Position numbers and translations under genes: made by a program
Assembly: GCA_013043915.1 (NCBI GenBank)
Contig: JABEVH010000127.1
Location: forward strand, 1 to 9,675
Source of the DNA: Pseudomonadales bacterium
Lineage (GTDB): Bacteria > Pseudomonadota > Gammaproteobacteria > Pseudomonadales > Moraxellaceae
Length of the DNA: 9,675 nt
Direction: 5' to 3'
Shown: positions 1 to 6,950 of the stretch, piece after piece
How the letters are laid out: every line of letters begins with the position of its first letter
Numbering within the stretch: the stretch's first letter is position 1
Notes under the pieces: generated by a model
Told to the model about the DNA's origin: nothing
Database searches by the model: none
What the model saw: only the letters and a program-made list of their open reading frames with translations

Positions 1-196
1 TGTCGGCAGCAGGAGGCAGCGGCGTGATTTCCATCGGGGAAGTAGGCGTTGCTAATCCCGTTGTTTTAGGAGCCAAGGTGGTGGTTGAAACTTGCACATT
101 TCGCCGAGGCAAGGCCAAGGGAGCGGGAACTATGCCCTGTGGAGTGCTGCATGCGCTGATAAACATCATGGCTGTGCACAGTACAAGTAATCTCAT
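1..196 (-). CDS. Outer-membrane-type lipoprotein, 3' end outside window
   Basis: The minus-strand frame is open from an ATG at 196 to the window edge (65 codons, no stop). The start MRLLVLCTAMMFISAC is a classic lipoprotein signal: a basic residue, a hydrophobic stretch and the lipobox ISAC, with the acylated cysteine at residue 16. The +2 residue is Ser, not Asp, so by the usual Lol rule it should go to the outer membrane. After the cysteine the chain is rich in Pro and Thr, like a flexible tether, and no folded domain is reached. A modest ribosome site (TAGGT) lies about 10 bases upstream. A TATAAT-like -10 box lies at 291-296 on the minus strand without a good -35. The gene is divergent from gspE across 0.9 kb. 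It could be a T2SS outer-membrane component (lipoprotein secretin or pilotin) or an unrelated lipoprotein; the visible part cannot decide. Confidence 0.72.
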   Translation of the reverse strand, partial: MRLLVLCTAMMFISACSTPQGIVPAPLALPRRNVQVSTTTLAPKTTGLATPTSPMEITPLPPAAD

Positions 197-216
197 GAAT
201 GCTACCTATCAAACTT

Positions 217-253
217 GTTGGCCGTCATGCCAAACCTATGAATGGCGGCCAAC
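217..253. promoter_or_regulatory. Inverted repeat in the leader of the lipoprotein gene
   Basis: GTTGGCCGTCAT (217-228) and ATGGCGGCCAAC (242-253) are complementary at 11 of 12 positions, with a 13-base loop. The left arm can instead form a smaller hairpin, TTGGC (218-222) with GCCAA (229-233), so two foldings exclude each other. The element lies about 20 bases upstream of the lipoprotein ATG, just before its ribosome site. No T-run follows on either strand, so it is not a standard terminator. An operator or a translation-control hairpin is possible; function is inferred. Confidence 0.5.
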
Positions 254-1095
254 GATGGGCCCTCAATGTGAGGACAGACCAAAGCCTGACATTATAACCT
301 ATAGAAGCTAGGTGTTGTTGTCGCCGAGGTACTTAACTTTTAATCCTTTTGTATAAAAAATGAGCACTCTGCTTCATCATGACACCGGTGCATCTTCAAG
401 GAAGTCATCGCATTAATGGAACTGCGCTAAGCGCAAACACGCCAACCATCTGGCAGCTCATGACTTTTTGCTCCCTTATCAAGACCGAGGGGGGCGGTAC
501 CACACATGCGCTCTGGTCGTTGTTCCCGGAAACCATATAAGCAATTCGGTTGAGGAGTGGCATAAAGAGGGGGGTTACGAAGCATCGCGGCCGTAGGCGT
601 CAGCTCAATGCAAGTGGGAGCCCACGATCATAGACGGCATGAGGCTCCCTGCCGGGCTCTTGAACTTCATGCCGGAGGTCAAGGGAGTCGTTGGTTGGCA
701 GAAGTGACGTTCATGTGCGTCAATGGCGGAGCCATTCCGCTGAGGTGTCCAATCTACACACGGGCAAGATGCTCTGTAGAGGGCTTAAGGCAGGTGGTCA
801 TATTGTTTGAATTCCAGCGTTGCATTAAAAATGGGCGACGAGTAGAATTTATCAGCAGGCCTTTCGGGTTGACTGACTTGTTGTAGTGTCAGTATTTTGC
901 CAAAGTAACTGCATCCATTCATCTCTTTTCTTGCTTTACTCAGCAATTCATCACATTCGCATTTGGGGTTTTGCAAGAGGTACTCCCCTATAACCCGTGC
1001 CTGCCGGGTATTGAGTGAGGTGAGACAGATGTCTGGAAACTTGTTGCATCTATCGCTGTCCGGATATGGCAGCAGGTTAAAACCAGAATCCCTGC

Positions 1096-1104
1096 GGGGA
1101 GGAG
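1096..1104 (+). promoter_or_regulatory. Shine-Dalgarno that sets the gspE TTG start
   Basis: GGGGAGGAG sits 8 bases before the TTG at 1113. An in-frame TGA at 1107-1109 rules out any upstream start, so TTG 1113 is the best start. An ATG at 1106 is out of frame and would give only nine residues. Confidence 0.7.
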
Positions 1105-1112
1105 AATGAGAC

Positions 1113-2834
1113 TTGCAATTACCCGCTTCCCATGAGATCCCTTCAGCGACGGCAGAGAGTAAAGAGGACTGTATCGGGGCGTTATTGATCAGGCGAGCAC
1201 TGACGTCTGCGGGTGAGCTAGAGAGGGCGCTGTCTTTCCAGAAGCAATTTGGTGGACGTCTGGGGTCGATTCTGGTGCGTATGGGCGCTCTGTCTGAAGA
1301 GATGTTGTTGCCGGTGCTTGCCGAGCAGGTGGGAATGTCTCTGTTGTCAATGAGTGATCTGCCATCGGATCCTGCCGTGTTTGTAGAGGCTATCGTGCAG
1401 AGTCCCTACAATATTGCGTGGTTTACAGCGCATGAATTACTCATCTGGGAACATGTTGATGGGTATCTGGCCTGTGTGGCACGAAACCCGATACAGCATG
1501 AGTTACAGGAAATGATCTCGCGGGCATTTCCACAGCGGGTGATCCGCTGGCACTTTGTCCGTAGCCAGGACATCGAAGCTTTGATCAAGCGTTTGGAAGG
1601 GATCATCGATACCAAGGGAGACAGCATCGAGTTATTGCGTGAACTGGCAGAAGAGGCTCCGGTCATAGAGTTGGTAAATACGATGATTGCACAGGCCACC
1701 GATGAGAATGCATCGGATGTACATGTTGAACCGGCTGAGCGCGAGTTTCAGGTTCGATTTCGCATCGATGGTATATTACAGACACGTTTTACCCTGCCCA
1801 GGGACCGTTTTGATGCGGTTGTATCCAGAATCAAGCTGATCTCGGGCTTGGACATAGCCGAGCGCCGACTGCCTCAGGATGGGAGAATATCGATACGAGC
1901 CAGTGGCATGGAGATGGATATCCGCGTATCGGTGATTCCTGCATCTGTGGGTGAATCTATCGTCATGCGACTGCTTCCCAAGGAGAGAACGTCCCTGAAT
2001 CTTGAGAATTTGGGGTTGGAAGCCGATCACCGCGCAGCCCTGATGCAGTGGGCGCATGAGCCGCATGGCATTGTCCTGGTCACCGGCCCTACAGGATCAG
2101 GAAAGAGCACGACGCTTTACGCATTGCTGGACATCCTTAATGACCGACGCCGTAAAATCATTACGGTGGAGGATCCTGTGGAATACAAAATGCCTGGTAT
2201 AACGCAGATCCAGGCGCATAGTGAGATAGGTTATGACTTTGCTCGCGCCTTGCGCGCCATCTTGCGCCATGACCCTGATGTCATCATGATTGGTGAAATT
2301 CGTGATCTTGAAACAGCACAAATCGCAGTTCAATCGGCGCTCACTGGGCATATGGTATTGTCCACCCTGCATACCAACGACGCCGTTAGCGCCTTCAGCC
2401 GCCTGCTGGATATGGGGCTGGAGCCATTTTTGGTAGCTTCATCCATTCGAGCTGTGGAGGCGCAGCGCCTGGTGAGAAGACTCTGTCACTGTGCCACGCC
2501 GCAATCTGAAGACATGACGCTGGAGCGGATGATTCAAACCCTGAAGGAACATTTCCCGCAGCAATTCCAGGGGGTTGCCCGCTGGCGAGTGCCACGCGGA
2601 TGTCCGGACTGTCATGGAACAGGCTATCGCGGGCGCCTGGGTATCTATGAGTTTGTGCCGGTCACCCAGTCTTTGCAGGAAGCAGTTTTGCGCCGCGCCT
2701 CAGCGCAAGAACTTGCCGACCTTGCCAGCCAAGAAGGATGCCGTACCTTGCGCGATGATGGTCTTATCAAAGCCTGGCAGGGGCATACCAGTGTTGAGGA
2801 AGTCCTGCGGGTAGTCGGTCTGGGAGAGCTGTGA
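1113..2834 (+). CDS. gspE: Type II secretion ATPase GspE
   Basis: This is the cytoplasmic hexameric ATPase that powers pseudopilus assembly in the T2SS. Length (573 residues) is normal to slightly long for the family. Residues 20-72 hold two 24-residue motifs spaced by five residues (20-43, and 49-72 starting RLGSILVRMG), the MshEN/T2SSE_N pattern. The ATPase core follows: Walker A GPTGSGKST (325-333), Asp box ITVEDPVEY (350-358), Walker B with catalytic Glu (IGEIRD, E395) and His box (413-423, HMVLSTLHTND). The zinc motif is C458-x-C460 and C497-x-x-C500; the first half is one residue shorter than the usual CxxC. The start is TTG, supported by a strong Shine-Dalgarno. The stop TGA overlaps the gspF ATG, so the two are co-transcribed and probably translationally coupled. 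PilB/MshE relatives share these motifs, but the neighbouring gspG-K genes support GspE. Confidence 0.95.
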   Translation: MQLPASHEIPSATAESKEDCIGALLIRRALTSAGELERALSFQKQFGGRLGSILVRMGALSEEMLLPVLAEQVGMSLLSMSDLPSDPAVFVEAIVQSPYNIAWFTAHELLIWEHVDGYLACVARNPIQHELQEMISRAFPQRVIRWHFVRSQDIEALIKRLEGIIDTKGDSIELLRELAEEAPVIELVNTMIAQATDENASDVHVEPAEREFQVRFRIDGILQTRFTLPRDRFDAVVSRIKLISGLDIAERRLPQDGRISIRASGMEMDIRVSVIPASVGESIVMRLLPKERTSLNLENLGLEADHRAALMQWAHEPHGIVLVTGPTGSGKSTTLYALLDILNDRRRKIITVEDPVEYKMPGITQIQAHSEIGYDFARALRAILRHDPDVIMIGEIRDLETAQIAVQSALTGHMVLSTLHTNDAVSAFSRLLDMGLEPFLVASSIRAVEAQRLVRRLCHCATPQSEDMTLERMIQTLKEHFPQQFQGVARWRVPRGCPDCHGTGYRGRLGIYEFVPVTQSLQEAVLRRASAQELADLASQEGCRTLRDDGLIKAWQGHTSVEEVLRVVGLGEL

Positions 2835-4036
2835 TGGAGTTTCGTTACCAGGCCGTAGATCAAAAGGGACAGATCAGTGAAGGCAGCATGGATGCCAAAA
2901 ACGAGCGCGATGTCATGCGACAGCTCGAACAGTATCAATTGATACCGGTCTCGATCATGGCGCAGCAGATAGAGGTGTTGCAGCCGTCCAAGAATTCAGG
3001 GCGTATCAGTCAGCAGTCGCGCACCTTGGTGATTCGCGAATTGGCAACCCTGCTTAAGGCCGGCGTCACACTGGTGGAAGCCGTGGAGTCCATAGCGCAA
3101 ACGCATTTGGATGATGGTACGGGGGCGGCTTTTACGAAGATGCATACCGCTTTACGCGCCGGGCTGAATTTTTCAACAGCGCTTGCAGAGAGCGGACTAG
3201 AGTTGCCATCCTATATGATGCAGCTTGCGGCAGCGGGCGAATTCACAGGCAAACTTGCAGAAGCCCTGGACAGCGGTGCAGCGCAGATGGAATATCAGGC
3301 GCAGATCCGTCAGGATACGCGCAATGCCTTGATCTATCCGGCCATTCTGATGATGAGCGGCATAGCTGCGGTGTTGCTGATCTTTATCGTTGTGGTCCCC
3401 AAATTTACTTCAATGCTGAACAATAACCAGTCACAACTTCCCGAACTCTCGCGTCTGGTTCTGGAACTGGGTGTTTTTGTCAATGGTCACCTGCTGGAGT
3501 TGGGGATCGGCCTTTCAGCTTTATTTCTGTTGGTGGTAAGTGCCTTGTCCAATGCTGCTGTTCGCCTGCGCCTTATGGAAACTATGTCCCTATTGCCGGG
3601 GATAGGTCTCTGGATTACCGATGTGGAAATGGGAAACTGGGCCACCATGCTAGGCACCCTGCTGACTAACCGCGTCCCTATCGTTAAGTCCATGGAATTG
3701 GCCGAACAGAGCCTGCGACTGGTATCGCTGCGCCACAAGATGCAGCGCGTCGGCAAGGAGGTGTGTGCAGGCAGGAAACTGGCTGATGCCTTGCAGAGCA
3801 ACCGTACCTTATCCCTGACAGGCATCAATCTCATCCGTGTCGGAGAACGAACCAGCGAACTGGCTCCTATGCTGAAAACCCTGGCTACCCTGTACGAGAC
3901 TTCAACGCGAGAGCGCATCAAGCGCTTCCTGATTATCCTTGAACCCTTATCCATACTGTCGATTGGCGGCGTGATTGGTGTGATCATGGCAGCGATCATG
4001 TTGGCCGTAACCAGCATGAACAATGTGATTCACTGA
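2834..4036 (+). CDS. gspF: Type II secretion inner-membrane platform protein GspF
   Basis: GspF is the polytopic inner-membrane protein that couples the GspE ATPase to pseudopilin addition. The 400-residue product has the family's usual length and duplicated T2SSF layout: a first cytoplasmic domain at about 65-165, containing GEFTG (135-139), and a second at about 265-365, containing VGERTSEL (336-343). Three membrane segments are visible at roughly 167-190, 221-243 and 366-395. The ATG at 2834 overlaps the gspE stop by one base and has GGGAGA six bases upstream. A GTG at 2831 is in frame but too close to that site, so ATG is preferred. The gene ends four bases from the convergent gspK stop with no terminator between them, so transcription probably continues as antisense into gspK. 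Confidence 0.94.
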   Translation: MEFRYQAVDQKGQISEGSMDAKNERDVMRQLEQYQLIPVSIMAQQIEVLQPSKNSGRISQQSRTLVIRELATLLKAGVTLVEAVESIAQTHLDDGTGAAFTKMHTALRAGLNFSTALAESGLELPSYMMQLAAAGEFTGKLAEALDSGAAQMEYQAQIRQDTRNALIYPAILMMSGIAAVLLIFIVVVPKFTSMLNNNQSQLPELSRLVLELGVFVNGHLLELGIGLSALFLLVVSALSNAAVRLRLMETMSLLPGIGLWITDVEMGNWATMLGTLLTNRVPIVKSMELAEQSLRLVSLRHKMQRVGKEVCAGRKLADALQSNRTLSLTGINLIRVGERTSELAPMLKTLATLYETSTRERIKRFLIILEPLSILSIGGVIGVIMAAIMLAVTSMNNVIH

Positions 4037-4043
4037 TATATCA
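4034..4043. repeat. Palindrome holding both convergent stop codons
   Basis: TGATATATCA is a perfect 10-bp palindrome. Its left TGA is the gspF stop and its right TCA is the gspK stop read on the minus strand. It is too short and AT-rich to act as a terminator; it shows how tightly the two operons abut. Confidence 0.6.
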
Positions 4044-5024
4044 AAACACCGGCGCGGTGGGTTGCAGGGTAGAGCGAGGCGGCAAAGGTGTGGTTGATGC
4101 GGAGGCGGGAATGTCGGCCAGGGGGACATGCAGGGAATAATTGATCCGCCAGGGAGCCTGTCGGTCTTGAGGCGTCAGGGTCACATCAAACTGCAGCGCA
4201 TAGGGAATCGCGGCGGATGTCTGGGTAATGCGTACACTGTTGCCGGGAAAGTTGACTACGGTGGGCATCAAAGGGTTGGAAGAGACCGCCGTGAGATCGG
4301 ACAACTGAGCCTGAGACAGCACCCCTGTGGTTCGCTGGCGGATGATGGCCTGCGCTTTCTCATAGTCCATGCCAGGAGCAGATGCCAGCACCTGCCATGG
4401 TGCGGTCATAGGGTTCAGTCCATTCAAGAGGTCCGTGGTGCACAGTTGCGGCAAGGCATCATGATCCCAAAATGACGCTTGCGTACTCCATCCCAGAATT
4501 TTATGGGCATCATAGGCGCTGGTCATGTATGCATTACGCGGAGGAGGTAATCCCAAGGCCAGGTAATCGTCCCTTTCGGCACCATTAAGTCGTTTGCTGT
4601 CATCAGCATCAGTATAGTCCAGCAGGGTATCATTCAGAGTGGCCAAGAGTGAGGAATCAGCCCCCATGATGCCGAAGAAGAGATCCAGGCGTGTGCTGTC
4701 GACCACACTGAGGTTGCATAAACCACGGTCGTCTTGTAGCCTGAACTGACTGTCACCCAAGCCGGCATAGGCGCGGTCGTCGAGCGCGAGGGTAGTGGCA
4801 GGATCCAGCCCCAAACCATTGGCCGACATGGGTGTCGTGCCCAGGCGGTAGAGGATCTCCTCCCGGGTATTGGCGAGATCCTCCAGAGCTTGAGTGCGTT
4901 GCTGCGCCTGAGCGGCCAGTTCAACAGCTTCCTGCACCTGTCTGCCAAAGTAACTCACGACGATGACCATGATGGTCAGTAGCCAGATGGTCAGCAGAAG
5001 AACGAATCCGCCCTGTTGCTTCAT
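4041..5024 (-). CDS. gspK: Type II secretion minor pseudopilin GspK
   Basis: GspK is the large minor pseudopilin that caps the pseudopilus tip with GspI and GspJ. The 327-residue product starts MKQQGG and then a hydrophobic helix (7-25); cleavage is expected between G6 and F7. Mature position 5 is Leu rather than Glu, the hallmark that separates GspK from other pseudopilins. The signature DYTDADDSKRLNGAE (136-150) matches the family's D-x-x-DAD...NGAE calcium/fold motif. Another conserved stretch, LNPMTAPWQVLASAPGM (203-219), fits the helix-hairpin-like domain. A Pro/Thr-rich tail (307-325) ends the protein. The ATG overlaps the gspJ stop by four bases (ATGA) and no ribosome site is evident, implying translational coupling. 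It is the last gene of the gspGHIJK operon. Confidence 0.93.
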   Translation of the reverse strand: MKQQGGFVLLLTIWLLTIMVIVVSYFGRQVQEAVELAAQAQQRTQALEDLANTREEILYRLGTTPMSANGLGLDPATTLALDDRAYAGLGDSQFRLQDDRGLCNLSVVDSTRLDLFFGIMGADSSLLATLNDTLLDYTDADDSKRLNGAERDDYLALGLPPPRNAYMTSAYDAHKILGWSTQASFWDHDALPQLCTTDLLNGLNPMTAPWQVLASAPGMDYEKAQAIIRQRTTGVLSQAQLSDLTAVSSNPLMPTVVNFPGNSVRITQTSAAIPYALQFDVTLTPQDRQAPWRINYSLHVPLADIPASASTTPLPPRSTLQPTAPVF

Positions 5025-5614
5025 GGCATAAACGTCGAGTAGCTAGCGCTAACGGGAGGGCTGTTCCTGGGCCCCTGCGGTGCCGCCAGAAAATCCATAT
5101 CTTGACCCTGCAGGCGGATTAACGCAGGAATCTGTGGCCATGATTTGTCATCAGGGGGCCAACGATCATGGAAGACACCCTGATCATCACCATAAATCCA
5201 GTGCAGGCTTCCATCTTTAACATGCATGAGCTTCATCTCCTGATCACCGCTGCGATATATGATGTCGGTGGTCGTTAGCGCGTCGTCGCGCTGCAGGGAC
5301 AGGGTAAATTCAGTCAGTTCACCATGAAGCGTACTTAGTGGATGGGTACTCAAGCCTTTCATGCCCTCACGGTCCGCGCTAAAAACATCGGTACCACCGG
5401 CCAGATCAGGCTGTAATCCCTGCAGTAATTGACGCAACCAGTCTTCAAGCATGGCTTTGTCTTCAAGTTGATAGGTTTGCTGCGCCGAGCGTCGCTGAAT
5501 GTTCAAGACATAGCCCATGGCTTCGATAAGCAGCGTGCTGATCAGGGTAACCATGACCATGACCACCAGCATCTCAAGAAGCGTGAAGCCTGAAGGTGCC
5601 GTAGGTGATTTCAT
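5021..5614 (-). CDS. gspJ: Type II secretion minor pseudopilin GspJ
   Basis: GspJ is a minor pseudopilin of the tip complex. The 197-residue length fits GspJ. The class III signal is PSG-FTLLEMLV: prepilin-peptidase cleavage is expected between G9 and F10, with the required Glu at mature position 5 (E14), followed by a hydrophobic helix to about residue 33. The rest is a soluble domain with no cysteines and weak similarity to anything obvious by eye. The assignment therefore rests on the pilin N-terminus, length and position between gspI and gspK, as in the canonical G-H-I-J-K order. Its start overlaps the gspI stop by four bases (ATGA) and its stop overlaps the gspK start the same way. Confidence 0.88.
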   Translation of the reverse strand: MKSPTAPSGFTLLEMLVVMVMVTLISTLLIEAMGYVLNIQRRSAQQTYQLEDKAMLEDWLRQLLQGLQPDLAGGTDVFSADREGMKGLSTHPLSTLHGELTEFTLSLQRDDALTTTDIIYRSGDQEMKLMHVKDGSLHWIYGDDQGVFHDRWPPDDKSWPQIPALIRLQGQDMDFLAAPQGPRNSPPVSASYSTFMP

Positions 5615-6060
5615 GGTGATTGCAACAAGTTGACAGGTACACGTACCTCCTTGAATCCTACTTGCCGCAGGCTCAGGGAAAACCAGAGAGCATCCTCGGT
5701 ATAGACGCTGATGCTGGTCTGGTACAGGCCGAGCTTAAAATCACTAAGCCCATGGGGGAAATTGGCTCCTTCAAGTGTAGGGGTCAGCAGGGTGGACTCC
5801 CAGATGATGCGGTAGTGCACAAACTGCATCTTGCCGGACGGGGACAGCATAGGGTTGACTGAAGTCATGAAAGCCAGCACATTAAGCGTGGCCTCGTTGC
5901 GTTTCGCTGACTCTTCTACACGGTAGAGGATCTGAAAGTCACTGTTGATCCAGGCCATGAGACTGGCTCCGGCCGCAGAGATCAGTACCAGAGCTACAAT
6001 GGCTTCCATCAAGGTGAAGCCGGCCATGGAGCGGCTACGACGGCCAGGACTAGGGTGCAT
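5611..6060 (-). CDS. gspI: Type II secretion minor pseudopilin GspI
   Basis: GspI is the minor pseudopilin that begins the tip complex with GspJ and GspK. From the ATG at 6060 it has 149 residues: a basic leader (GRRSRSMAG), then FTLMEAIVALV with cleavage expected between G14 and F15 and Glu at mature position 5 (E19). The helix ends around residue 36. The globular part lacks the clear A-W-x-A-x-N signature of classical GspI (it reads VLAFMTSVNPM), so identity leans on gene order. Start choice is uncertain: GTG 6081 and ATG 6027 are also in frame and none has a good ribosome site. The 6060 start overlaps the gspH stop by 11 bases, which fits coupling. Confidence 0.8.
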   Translation of the reverse strand: MHPSPGRRSRSMAGFTLMEAIVALVLISAAGASLMAWINSDFQILYRVEESAKRNEATLNVLAFMTSVNPMLSPSGKMQFVHYRIIWESTLLTPTLEGANFPHGLSDFKLGLYQTSISVYTEDALWFSLSLRQVGFKEVRVPVNLLQSP

Positions 6061-6505
6061 GTTGCAGCGGTTGAAGCGCACAGGTAGGACTTTGCATGTG
6101 CCAGACTTCCTTGGGACGGTCGCCCGGCGGCGTCAGCTCAACATCACCACCACTGCAAAAACCGTTGAAATCCACCAGAATGGGGTGCGGAAAGACGACA
6201 CGCCACCCATCAGGAATTTCCAGTACGGAACGGGATATCACCTGGTTACTCAGGGTCAGGTCGTGTCCACGAGAATAGGCTAAATAGCTGATGCGCCCCA
6301 AGTCATGGAGCAGGGATTGCTGTTGTGTATAGAACAGGGAAGACTGCTCTAGCGAACGCAAACGCGGTAGCACCAGCGCGGTTAACATACCCATGATAAC
6401 CAGAACGACGAGCAGCTCAAGCAACGTAAAGCCCTCAACGTAGGGACCGAGTAAAGCCCGATCACGTCTAGGGCTGGGGGGGCAGGTAACCAAGGTCAGC
6501 GTCAA
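6050..6505 (-). CDS. gspH: Type II secretion minor pseudopilin GspH
   Basis: GspH is a minor pseudopilin placed between gspG and gspI, the canonical order. The pilin signal is YVEG-FTLLELLVVLVIMG, with cleavage expected after G25 and Glu at mature position 5 (E30). The best start is TTG 6505, which has GGAGGA seven bases upstream (6513-6518) and gives 151 residues. ATG 6529 is in frame but has a weaker site. No start exists after the gspG stop, so the gene must begin inside gspG, giving a leader of at least 21 residues, long for this family. The residue before the cleavage Gly is Glu. The C-terminal half contains PDGWRVVFP and a GGDVELTPPGD stretch, typical of GspH-like beta folds. Confidence 0.85.
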   Translation of the reverse strand: MTLTLVTCPPSPRRDRALLGPYVEGFTLLELLVVLVIMGMLTALVLPRLRSLEQSSLFYTQQQSLLHDLGRISYLAYSRGHDLTLSNQVISRSVLEIPDGWRVVFPHPILVDFNGFCSGGDVELTPPGDRPKEVWHMQSPTCALQPLQHAP

Positions 6506-6908
6506 GTCCGGTTCCTCCAGGCTTGCCATCAGCGCCCCAAGAGTAGAGGGCAAACGCTTGCCCATCAGCCCCGGGCACACTGTACTGATAGGCATTACCC
6601 CAAGGATCTGGAGGCAGGGCACCATCTATATAAGGCCCATGCCACATACTATGCAATTTTTCATCCTGCGGAGGCGTTACCAGCAGACTAAGTCCTTCGG
6701 TCGTGGTAGGTATGCGACCTATGTCCAAACGCAAGGCGTCTACAGCCCCCTTGAGCATTTTGATCTGTGTCTGCGCCGTCTGTACCTTCGCCGTATCCAC
6801 ATGTCCAAAAAGTCTAGGACCCACCAACCCTGCTAATAGGCCGATAATAACCAGAACCACCAGCATTTCAATTAAGGTAAAGCCACCCTGCCACTTACGA
6901 ACCTGCAT
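6468..6908 (-). CDS. gspG: Type II secretion major pseudopilin GspG
   Basis: GspG is the main subunit of the T2SS pseudopilus. The 146-residue length is typical. The leader MQVRKWQGG is cleaved before F10 (FTLIEMLVVLVIIG), with Glu at mature position 5 (E14). Family landmarks are all present: GRIPTTTEGL (64-73), LPPDPWGNAYQYSVPG (98-113), and the C-terminal calcium loop with SWGADG (123-128) and LDADL (135-139), including D127, D136 and D138. It is the first gene of the minus-strand operon; its 3' end overlaps gspH. The ribosome site is weak (TAGGT, about 10 bases before the ATG). A candidate promoter lies at 6951-6979. Confidence 0.96.
   Translation of the reverse strand: MQVRKWQGGFTLIEMLVVLVIIGLLAGLVGPRLFGHVDTAKVQTAQTQIKMLKGAVDALRLDIGRIPTTTEGLSLLVTPPQDEKLHSMWHGPYIDGALPPDPWGNAYQYSVPGADGQAFALYSWGADGKPGGTGLDADLGYLPPQP
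6513..6518 (-). promoter_or_regulatory. Shine-Dalgarno supporting a TTG start for gspH
   Basis: Read on the minus strand, GGAGGA lies inside the 3' end of gspG, seven bases before TTG 6505. It favours that start over ATG 6529, which has only a G-rich stretch upstream. Confidence 0.5.
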
Positions 6909-6950
6909 GGAAAATACCTAAAGAATGGGCAAGCTAAAAAACGAAGCATT

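Larger units (their letters stand above)
197..1112. other. Long intergenic region without a convincing intact gene
   Basis: About 0.9 kb separates the divergent lipoprotein gene and gspE. No tRNA, rRNA, insertion-sequence ends or CRISPR repeats were seen. It holds the inverted repeat at 217-253, a perfect TGCGCT-A-AGCGCA dyad at 423-435, two GAGGGGGG tracts (487-494, 567-574), and short hairpins at 616-649 (GGGAGCC/GGCTCCC) and 722-736 (AATGGC/GCCATT). Several short frames look somewhat protein-like: plus 417-704, interrupted by one TAG at 594-596; plus 379-540; and minus 785-976 with a TTG start. None matches a family I recognise. They may be decayed gene remnants or chance. No strong promoter for gspE is visible; TTGTTG at 1041 with TATGGC at 1065 is a poor match. 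Confidence 0.55.

Noticed and set aside
24..311. Plus-strand frame of 95 codons at the left edge
   Set aside because: It lies opposite the lipoprotein frame, which has a clear signal peptide and lipobox; the plus-strand product has no domain-like features or ribosome site.
608..886. Plus-strand frame of 92 codons in the intergenic region
   Set aside because: The translation is rich in Arg, His and Cys without recognisable pattern and overlaps other equally weak frames; no good ribosome site.
197..1112. tRNA, CRISPR array or insertion-sequence ends
   Set aside because: No cloverleaf, no regularly spaced direct repeats and no terminal inverted repeats with target duplications were found by eye.
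3487..4023. Minus-strand frame of 178 codons inside gspF
   Set aside because: It is the shadow of the well-supported gspF; the product is Arg/Ser-rich and has no start signal.
4634..4948. Second minus-strand frame within gspK
   Set aside because: It is a frame-shifted copy of gspK codons; gspK itself carries the family signature through this stretch.
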